A stretch of 59,497 nucleotides of DNA from Paenibacillus sp. DMB20 (lineage in GTDB: Bacteria > Bacillota > Bacilli > Paenibacillales > Paenibacillaceae), in contig NZ_LAZU01000013.1 of the NCBI RefSeq assembly GCF_000987955.1, forward strand, positions 37,416-96,912, in the 5' to 3' direction. A model generated the notes under the pieces. The model had not been told where the DNA came from and did not search any database. It worked only from the letters and a program-made list of their open reading frames with translations. Position numbers and translations under genes: made by a program. Below, in pieces: positions 53,721-59,497 of the stretch. Numbering within the stretch: the first letter of the stretch is position 1; the number at the start of each line of letters is the position of its first letter.

Positions 53721-54551
53721 CTATCGGGTTACACCCCCGTCTTTAAGCCTGCGAATACTTCTGATTTTTTGTAACCAGGCTTGCTTTAACAAAGCGGGAA
53801 AAAGACGATGAATACGCCACGCCCACCGAACAGAATCAGGAAATATGATCATATCTTTGTTTTTGATAATGCCCTTTAAAATGATATCAACGGCCACACT
53901 AGGCTTCATTGCTCCTATGGGCAGGGATTCCACTACTTTTTCATTCGGTACATTGGCAACCGTCATATTCTTATAAATGTCGGTTTGAACATGTCCGGGA
54001 CAGATCGTACTAACCTTTACCCCCACATCTGCTCCCTCAAACCTTAATGATTGTGAAAGTCCGACGACGGCGTGTTTACTTGCACAATATGGCGTGTTGC
54101 CCGGCTGAGGCATTAAACCGGTGGCAGACGCTGTATTAACGATATGTCCAAATCCTTGTTGAGCCATCACCCGATAGGCAATTGTCGAACCATAAAGCAC
54201 ACCATTCCAGTTGATATCCATTACTTTTTTCCACTGCTCCATCGTCAGATCTCTGACATCCCCGCCAATCGCAATGCCGGCATTATTAAACATATAGTCG
54301 ATCCTGCTATATTGTAATACGGTATCCTCAATTAAGTGTTGGACATCGGATTCGCTAGAAACATCGACTCTCATATAATGTGCGCTTCCTCCGTGATCCT
54401 TGATCTGCTCGGCAGTCTTTTTAGCTTTGTCCTCACGAATGTCCGCTACAACGACGGTCGCGCCCAATTTGGCTAGTTGGCAACAAAGCTCTCTTCCGAT
54501 GCCAGCGCCTCCGCCAGTAATGACGGCAACTTTGTTCTTAAAATAATTCAC
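53721..54551 (-). CDS. Short-chain dehydrogenase/reductase
   Basis: A 276-residue classical SDR: cofactor motif TGGGAGIGRE, NNAG, catalytic Ser in NTASATGL and YCASK. An aspartate after beta2 (VVADIRED) suggests NAD preference. GTG 54551 is preferred over GTG 54560, nine bases after AGGAGG. A perfect palindrome at 54574-54591 overlaps the probable promoter, and the adjacent TetR gene is the likely regulator. Substrate unknown. Confidence 0.88.
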   Translation of the reverse strand: MNYFKNKVAVITGGGAGIGRELCCQLAKLGATVVVADIREDKAKKTAEQIKDHGGSAHYMRVDVSSESDVQHLIEDTVLQYSRIDYMFNNAGIAIGGDVRDLTMEQWKKVMDINWNGVLYGSTIAYRVMAQQGFGHIVNTASATGLMPQPGNTPYCASKHAVVGLSQSLRFEGADVGVKVSTICPGHVQTDIYKNMTVANVPNEKVVESLPIGAMKPSVAVDIILKGIIKNKDMIIFPDSVRWAWRIHRLFPALLKQAWLQKIRSIRRLKDGGVTR

Positions 54552-54573
54552 GGTTAGCACCCTCCTCTATTAA

Positions 54574-54591
54574 TTGACTGACTTCAGTCAA
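54574..54591. promoter_or_regulatory. Palindromic TetR operator candidate upstream of the SDR gene
   Basis: TTGACTGA-CT-TCAGTCAA is perfect over 18 bases. A related palindrome, TTGACT-TG-AGTCAA, lies at 55260-55273 upstream of the tetR-type gene, so both genes could share one repressor. Confidence 0.6.
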
Positions 54592-54627
54592 TAAATGATT
54601 AAAAATATACAACTTCCGAAGAAGCTG

Positions 54628-55197
54628 TTAAACAATACCTAGAATGCGTCTATAAAAATATTTAAGCTTTTCCACTCTTTCCTCATCGGACATGCTTGAA
54701 TCAATGGACTGCCAGCCATATAGGCAAAATTTCGCTGTTTCCTCAGGATACGCGCAGTTGAACGAACCGTCCGCATTTCCTCTTTCAATTAATTCTTTGA
54801 ACAGGGGAAGAATCATTCGGATACCTGCGCTGCCAATTCGTTTGTGAATCTCCTCATTCTCCTGAAGGTGGATGGTTTTAATTAGGGCAGCATCTTTTTT
54901 AAGCATATTGCTTGTAAATTGGAACATTCGCTCCAATCGATCCGCTGCGCTGATGGCATTGTCTTTCATCAAAGCCATTAAATCGGCCAATATTTCTTTA
55001 GCCCACTCTTCAACAACAGCATCCAGCAATTCCGATTTTGATTTTACGTAGTGATATACAAGCCCATGCGCTACACCTATTTTATTCGTGATGTCGCTAA
55101 TTTGTGTTGCTTGGTAACCCTTTTCCTCAAACAATTCCTTAGCTGCCTGAATAATTTCGGCTCGCCGCTCATCTGGCGGCTTCGTCTTACGGGCCAT
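54628..55197 (-). CDS. TetR/AcrR-family transcriptional regulator
   Basis: A 189-residue repressor. The N-terminal helix-turn-helix (ATQISDITNKIGVAHGLVYHYVKSK, positions ~30-55) precedes a ligand-binding helical domain. Adjacent to the SDR gene, with matching palindromes in front of both. The ligand is probably a hydrophobic compound that the SDR handles; this is inference. Confidence 0.88.
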   Translation of the reverse strand: MARKTKPPDERRAEIIQAAKELFEEKGYQATQISDITNKIGVAHGLVYHYVKSKSELLDAVVEEWAKEILADLMALMKDNAISAADRLERMFQFTSNMLKKDAALIKTIHLQENEEIHKRIGSAGIRMILPLFKELIERGNADGSFNCAYPEETAKFCLYGWQSIDSSMSDEERVEKLKYFYRRILGIV

Positions 55198-55259
55198 AAC
55201 TGTTGACCTCCTTATGTCAAACCATCAGGATCTCTTCAAATATCAATATATCAGGTGAA

Positions 55260-55273
55260 TTGACTTGAGTCAA
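55260..55273. promoter_or_regulatory. Palindromic operator candidate upstream of the TetR gene
   Basis: TTGACT-TG-AGTCAA, 14 bases, perfect; same half-site as the palindrome in front of the SDR gene but with a shorter spacer. Consistent with autoregulation. Confidence 0.55.
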
Positions 55274-55347
55274 TGAAGCAGAGATTCATTTCTGCCCACC
55301 TTTTTTTCTCTGCTTAACTGCGGAAAACCCAGAGCACCTTGAAGGCA

Positions 55348-56738
55348 ATCGAGTAGGAGGCCACCCATTAATTGAGTAGCCGACCTCTCACACCACCGCA
55401 CGTACCGTTCGGTATACGGCGGTTCAACCGTTTAAGTGAAAATGACGTAAACGCTCGTACTTGGCAGGGAAGTCATAATACCCTGCTTGTGCGAGCTTTT
55501 CGTTTGTAATAGAGCGCTGCAATATTGCGCTCCCAGCAATGCGCCAGTATCCCAGTCGGGTGTTTCCCCATGGGTAGGCTTGCCATTCAGGCACCCCCAG
55601 CTTTTGCAGGTTCTGTACCTTCGTTCTCGGTTTCTTCCATTGCTTCCAGATGTACATGCGCATCCGTCTCCGTAGCCATTCATTCCAGCTTTGCAGAATT
55701 CGCTTCAGGTGCTTCTTAATCAGTTCGGTTACGCGTTTGTCCCGAATTTGCTTGCGTAGAAGGTTCATCAAGAGCTCATGGTTCAACGTGTAAAATACTT
55801 CGAGAGGTCGAGGTTCTACCGCGTAGCCGTAGCCCTGCTCCGCATAGGCCTTCACTCTTCGAATGGCCTGCTGGGCACTTCGCCCAGGGCGGTAGCCGCA
55901 GCTTCCATCAGAGAACAGCGGCTCAAACAATGGTTGCAGCTGCTGTGCGATGGCTTGCTGGATCACTCGGTCTACCACGGTGGGAATACCTAGTTTCCGC
56001 ACACCGCATCCATCTGGTTTTGGGATTTCTTTGCGCCGTACCGGGCTTGGTTTGTATGTTCCCTCCCGGATGCTTTGCAATAGGTCATCTCTATTTTTCC
56101 GTAACCACGGCAACGCTTTTTCCACGGTCATCCCGTCGATTCCCGGCGCTCCGTGATTGCTTTTGACCTGCTTATAGGCCTTGTTCAGGTTGCCTCTGTT
56201 CAGTACTTTCCAGCAGGTCGTTTGCACCGTCTCTTTCTTTACTTTCCCGAGTGTCGGTACTCCGCGCTCCTGCATGCTCTTCGCGTTCCACGCTATCCCT
56301 TTGCAGGCAGCCCTTTCGGTATTCTGCTTTCATCGCACCGATTCTCCTTTCGGTATGTACTCAAGACTTACGATTGTTCAGTCCTTCCCGAAAAAAACTT
56401 CCGGTAATATGGCCTCTGTTGACTTCTCACAGCAAGCTTTACTCCGTCTTTCGGATTTTTTTCCCTACTCCACGTCTGTGAGACCTCCCCGGGTAAGAGC
56501 GATAGTCTTCCCCTCATCCCTGCCACATCTACATGATGGGATTCGGGCAGTAATGGACTTTGCTTTGGATTGCCAGCTCGTCCGTCCCGTCATGCCTTTT
56601 ATGTGATTTCTGTTCGTAAGACCGAGGGTTTGCCTCCGGCTTCCTTCAGATTCCGCCTCGCGGCCCTTGGCTAACAGTTCACACTGCCAAGCCTGTAGCG
56701 GACTTTCACCGCCGAGTTATCGCCCATGCCGGGCGCAC
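55348..56738 (-). mobile_element. Group IIC intron with internal deletion
   Basis: The 5' end GTGCGCCCGGCATGGGC (from 56738) and the 3' domains V/VI (GAACCGCCGTATACCGAACG, ending CCTCCTACTCGAT near 55348) match the class C intron type known from Oceanobacillus iheyensis. It sits immediately after the terminator of the ArsA operon, the preferred class C target. At ~1.39 kb it is about 0.5 kb short, because the internal reverse transcriptase gene is deleted. Confidence 0.85.
55424..56275 (-). pseudogene. ltrA: Group II intron reverse transcriptase/maturase, catalytic core deleted
   Basis: A 283-residue frame joins the N-terminal RT motifs (GAPGIDGMTVEKAL, KPDGCGVRKLGIPTVVDRVI, SCGYRPGRSAQQAI) to the C-terminal maturase/DNA-binding region (RRRMRMYIWKQWKKPRTKVQ, GNTRLGYWRIAGSAIL). 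About 150-200 residues including the YADD active site are missing, with the junction after ELIKKHLK. In-frame, but reverse transcription is impossible. Confidence 0.88.
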
Positions 56739-56742
56739 AATC

Positions 56743-56770
56743 AAAGGCCATCCCGTAAAGGAATGGCCTT
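56743..56770 (-). terminator. Terminator of the ArsA operon
   Basis: On the minus strand AAGGCCAT pairs with ATGGCCTT around an 11-base loop, followed by TGATT and then the intron start. It marks the intron insertion site. Confidence 0.75.
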
Positions 56771-56805
56771 CATTGGAAGCTGCTTCGTGTACTATGAATG
56801 ATCCT

Positions 56806-57000
56806 TTAATCGTCAGAAATGTTGATCTTGATTTTGCGGGCGACGGGGGCTTCTCTTTCCTCCCCGATCGTGTCGATGACGCTGTCGATTACGGATCGCG
56901 AAGCAAGCAGCCACTCCTTGACGGCGTTTTTCACATGCTCCTTCGTTTGATGCCGTTCCAGGTTTTCCAACAACCGCTCCAGCCGTAGCAATTTTTCCAT
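56806..57000 (-). CDS. Small coiled-coil-like protein of the ArsA operon
   Basis: A 64-residue charged, helical protein (LLRLERLLENLERHQTKEHV), start ATG 57000 after AGGAGGGAGC. It follows the ArsA-type ATPase gene with a short gap and is probably co-transcribed. No family recognised; the helical heptad-like spacing suggests an adaptor or dimeric partner. Confidence 0.6.
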   Translation of the reverse strand: MEKLLRLERLLENLERHQTKEHVKNAVKEWLLASRSVIDSVIDTIGEEREAPVARKIKINISDD

Positions 57001-57031
57001 TATTCGCTCCCTCCTAAGCGTTCGACGCTTC

Positions 57032-58225
57032 TCATTGATCTTCCACATTCTTTTCCAGTTCACGTTTGCCAAAACGGATAACAAGCCGGTCCTGCGCATA
57101 TTTAGCGCCTGTTACTTGGCGGTTCATCAACGTTCTTGGTAAGATGACCTTGCGTTTGTAAGCACCGGCATCTACCGTCAATTCATCGCCCGTCTGCGTC
57201 AAATTCAGATCGGCCTTATCGATAAAAGGAATCGCAATCTCCAAGAGCATTTCTCCGTCCTCCTCGCGGATCGACTCCGTTCTGCCGTGGTAAAACATTG
57301 CGGAAGGATCCCGGTCTGCATAGACGATATCCGCTAATTCTTTAAGAACGGGCACGCCGATGATTTCCTTTTGCATCATAGGGGCCTTCAGGATCGGAAG
57401 CGGCTGGAAGTTCGAGACGATTTCTTCCTCATATTTCTTTTGAATGTCCCGCCATAGTGCGAAGAACCCTTCTCCTGCCTCATCCGGCAGCACCCGATTG
57501 ACGATAATGGCATCCGTATTGAACCCGAACAGGTTCAAGTAGGTAAAGGAGCGCTTCGCTTCGGCCAGCACCATCTTCTCGGGATTCAGCACAATCCTGA
57601 CCGATGTGGTGTCCGAATCCAGGACGAGCCGCTGCATTTCCTCCAATCCCCGTGCCAAACGCTCGATGCTGTCCAGCACGTCATCCGAAGGAAGATCGAT
57701 ATCCTTTACAATTTTGGCAACCGGCCGTACAATCTTGATCAGTTTGCGTTCGGTCGGGAAGATTTTCTCCAGCCACCAATTCAATACGTTTGGATAGCTT
57801 AGCAGCCGCAGCGTCTCTCCGGTCGGAGCGCAATCCACCACCAGAACATCATATTGCCCGCTTTCAGCGTGCTCCTTGATTTTTAGCAAACTGAACAGCT
57901 CCTCCATGCCTGGGAAAACAAGCATTTCTTCCGTAGTGACATCTTTAAGCTGCGCTTTGTCGAGCAATTTCGTGAGCCAGACCTGAACGGTTCCCCAGTT
58001 GCGCTCTGTCTCGCGGATCGCGTTCACTTCCTGCCCCCACAAGTTTTCGCTGATTTGCACCGGATCGGGCCCGATCGGTACCGCCAGCGAATCCGCTAAA
58101 CTATGCGCTGCATCTGTGCTGAGAATCAGGGTTCGCTTGCCTTGCTCCGCCATTTTCACTGCCGTCGCCGCCGCGATGCTGGTCTTCCCGACTCCGCCTT
58201 TGCCCGTGTAGATGATGATCCTCAA
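57032..58225 (-). CDS. ArsA/Get3-family ATPase with C-terminal HSP20-like domain
   Basis: A 397-residue protein. The deviant Walker A GKGGVGKTS is at residues 8-16, switch I STDAAHSLADS near 36 and switch II VVDCAPTGETLRLL near 130. The last ~80 residues (LEIAIPFIDKADLNLTQTGD, KRKVILPRTL) are the ArsA_HSP20 domain. Single ATPase domain, so it works as a dimer like Get3 rather than as the two-domain arsenite pump. No ArsB or tail-anchor receptor is nearby. TTG start at 58225 after AAGGAG; a palindrome at 58245 suggests MarR control. Confidence 0.88.
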   Translation of the reverse strand: MRIIIYTGKGGVGKTSIAAATAVKMAEQGKRTLILSTDAAHSLADSLAVPIGPDPVQISENLWGQEVNAIRETERNWGTVQVWLTKLLDKAQLKDVTTEEMLVFPGMEELFSLLKIKEHAESGQYDVLVVDCAPTGETLRLLSYPNVLNWWLEKIFPTERKLIKIVRPVAKIVKDIDLPSDDVLDSIERLARGLEEMQRLVLDSDTTSVRIVLNPEKMVLAEAKRSFTYLNLFGFNTDAIIVNRVLPDEAGEGFFALWRDIQKKYEEEIVSNFQPLPILKAPMMQKEIIGVPVLKELADIVYADRDPSAMFYHGRTESIREEDGEMLLEIAIPFIDKADLNLTQTGDELTVDAGAYKRKVILPRTLMNRQVTGAKYAQDRLVIRFGKRELEKNVEDQ

Positions 58226-58244
58226 GTCCCCCGCTCCTTTTTAA

Positions 58245-58256
58245 TACGATTTCGTA
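58245..58256. promoter_or_regulatory. MarR-type palindrome upstream of the ArsA-type gene
   Basis: TACGA-TT-TCGTA, 20 bases before the ATPase start, in a shared AATACGA...TAGTAATT context with the sites at 52497 and 58824. Likely operator of the MarR regulator encoded upstream. Confidence 0.65.
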
Positions 58257-58291
58257 GTAATTAGTCGGAATAATCCGGTATACTAAACCGG

Positions 58292-58777
58292 TTATTCCTC
58301 AATCTGAATCTTAATGGGCCGTCGCTTTACTTCTTGCGGTGTAACAGGTCCCCCATCTTGGAAGACTTTAGCTGCTTTAAACAGGAGTGCCGTGAGATGC
58401 TCCAATTCTTCCGGCGTAAATGCCTCCTCCAATCTGCCAAGCAGCGCCATCATGACTTGTTCCCATTCTTTCGCCAGTTGCAGACCTTCCTGCGTCAGCG
58501 TGACGAGCTTCACACGCTGGTCTTGCGCTGACGTTGCTCGTGCGATCAAGCCTTTGCGTTCAAGCCGCTTAGCAATGCTGGTCATCGAACTTAATGGTGC
58601 CCCCATCTCGGCGGCCAGCTCCGACATGGTTAAATCTCCCCGAAGGAGCAATATAAGCAACGTCGACATATCGGAGCGGGTCACTTTTTGTTCGAGCTGA
58701 AGCGTATCGGTCATAAATGCGAACGGACGCAGACCGGTCTTGAGGAAAAGATCGTATAGTTGTTTTATACCGGTCAC
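58292..58777 (-). CDS. MarR-family transcriptional regulator
   Basis: A 161-residue winged-helix regulator. The DNA-binding part (LTMSELAAEMGAPLSSMTSIAKRLERKGLIAR) and wing with DQR are clear. GTG at 58777 overlaps AAAGGAG, so the exact start is uncertain. Perfect palindrome TACGATATCGTA at 58824-58835 lies in its own promoter region, and related sites occur before the ArsA-type gene and at 52.5 kb. Confidence 0.88.
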   Translation of the reverse strand: MTGIKQLYDLFLKTGLRPFAFMTDTLQLEQKVTRSDMSTLLILLLRGDLTMSELAAEMGAPLSSMTSIAKRLERKGLIARATSAQDQRVKLVTLTQEGLQLAKEWEQVMMALLGRLEEAFTPEELEHLTALLFKAAKVFQDGGPVTPQEVKRRPIKIQIEE

Positions 58778-58823
58778 TCCTTTATGTGCGATTTCGCGTG
58801 ATTACGTCTTGCGACTATTTTAA

Positions 58824-58835
58824 TACGATATCGTA
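58824..58835. promoter_or_regulatory. MarR autoregulatory palindrome
   Basis: TACGATATCGTA is a perfect 12-base palindrome in the context TAATACGATATCGTAATAAT. It is the best copy of the motif. Confidence 0.65.
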
Positions 58836-58995
58836 ATAATTTCAATAATCTCTCCAATTATTTCTTACTAATAATAACCAGCTAAGGACGAACCTTATGT
58901 ACATTTGTGGAATCTCTACATAGTGAAGCTATATTCAATGCCATTATCATTCGAGGGCATCTTTCTCCCAGGGGCATTTTATTCGGCTTGCTGCT

Positions 58996-59244
58996 GTGGC
59001 ATTTTCGCTATGCACGGAAATGCGCAAAACCATCACGACTCTGGTTTTGTTTCTGACTGCCCGTTCAAGCGACCTGGATAAACTTCAAGGTCTGTTCTTG
59101 GGCGGGGACGATTATGTAACCAAACCATTTAACCCTCTAGAGGTTATTGCGCGGATTCAGGCACATTTAAGGCGGAGTATGATGGTTGAATCCGACCATA
59201 AATACGCGAAGAATCGTTCCGCCGTCGGGAGGCTAATACCATGA
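58996..59244 (+). pseudogene. Response-regulator receiver domain fragment
   Basis: The frame from about 59014 reads VLFLTARSSDLDKLQGLF, GGDDYVTKPFNPLEVIARI and QAHLRR, the second half of an OmpR-type receiver domain. The phosphoacceptor half and the DNA-binding domain are missing. No start or ribosome site. Confidence 0.75.
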
Positions 59245-59497
59245 ACTATTACCGGAGGCAAGAGAAATTTTGGAATGAAAAAGGGTTTGTCGGAAAATAG
59301 TGGGAAGTGTTTCGTAACAGGTATCCCACTTGGGTACACAGGTTGATTTGCATACCACGTTCGAAGTATCATCTAACGTTCCTGTATTCACGACGTCCGA
59401 CGAAGTCGGATGTGTCTGCTGAATCTGCTTTCACGAAATCCTTCCCGCAGACCAAGGCTCCGTTAGGAGCCGCTGCTTGAATATAATGTTGGTATTC
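59245..59497. other. Window end without a gene
   Basis: No gene seen. A short inverted repeat (CGTCCGAC, GTCGGATG) lies near 59394-59412. Confidence 0.5.

Noticed and set aside
1..59497. CRISPR arrays, tRNA or rRNA genes
   Set aside because: No regularly spaced repeats and no cloverleaf or rRNA sequence were found by eye; a covariance search would be needed to exclude small RNAs.

Overview
The window looks like a chromosomal segment of a spore-forming Bacillota of the Paenibacillus type. Evidence is strong AGGAGG ribosome sites, a spoVA spore cluster with DUF1657/DUF421 proteins, Bacillus-type two-component/ABC pairs, and moderate GC interrupted by one abruptly GC-rich import. No rRNA, tRNA or CRISPR array was seen.

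Layout. 0.2-3.8 kb: mntABCD-type metal importer behind a promoter carrying an inverted repeat. 3.8-5.8 kb: DinB-like protein, GNAT acetyltransferase, small SMR/EamA-like transporter. 6.0-11.9 kb: a seven-gene unit of two ABC ATPases, two membrane permeases, an M1-like extracytoplasmic domain, an ECF sigma factor and a six-helix candidate anti-sigma, with a good ECF-type promoter just upstream. 12-18.9 kb: HD hydrolase joined to a broken DUF1835 gene, cardiolipin synthase, a flavin-dependent acyl-CoA-dehydrogenase-like enzyme, a gene-poor stretch with a promoter-to-terminator transcript, and a frameshifted branched-chain polyamine synthase (bpsA). 19-24 kb: ABC transporter with its response regulator and histidine kinase. 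24-26 kb: two half-size DMT transporters around a YeiL-type Crp/Fnr regulator. 26-30 kb: TolB-like propeller and a phosphodiesterase-type lipoprotein. 30-34 kb: DUF1657, a DUF421+DUF1657 fusion (2Duf-like), spoVAC, spoVAD and spoVAE, resembling the spore heat-resistance spoVA2mob operon. 34-39 kb: giant 2-hydroxyacyl-CoA dehydratase activase and its dehydratase-like partner. 39.5-45 kb: alcohol dehydrogenase, class II aldolase, lipase-like hydrolase, diacylglycerol glycosyltransferase and lipid kinase. 45-59.5 kb: an accessory zone of fragments and imports: actinobacterial-looking acetyltransferase, decayed TetR gene, oxidoreductase and response-regulator remnants, a group IIC intron with a deleted reverse transcriptase, an SDR/TetR pair, and an ArsA-type ATPase with a MarR regulator and shared operators.

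A striking global feature is that at least seven otherwise healthy genes are broken by one extra base in an A or T run, mostly seven long where six restores the frame. The lesions are all in the same direction. This points to homopolymer over-calls in the assembly, or less likely a real mutation bias, and affects how the broken genes should be read. Genes labelled pseudogene for this reason may be intact in the organism.
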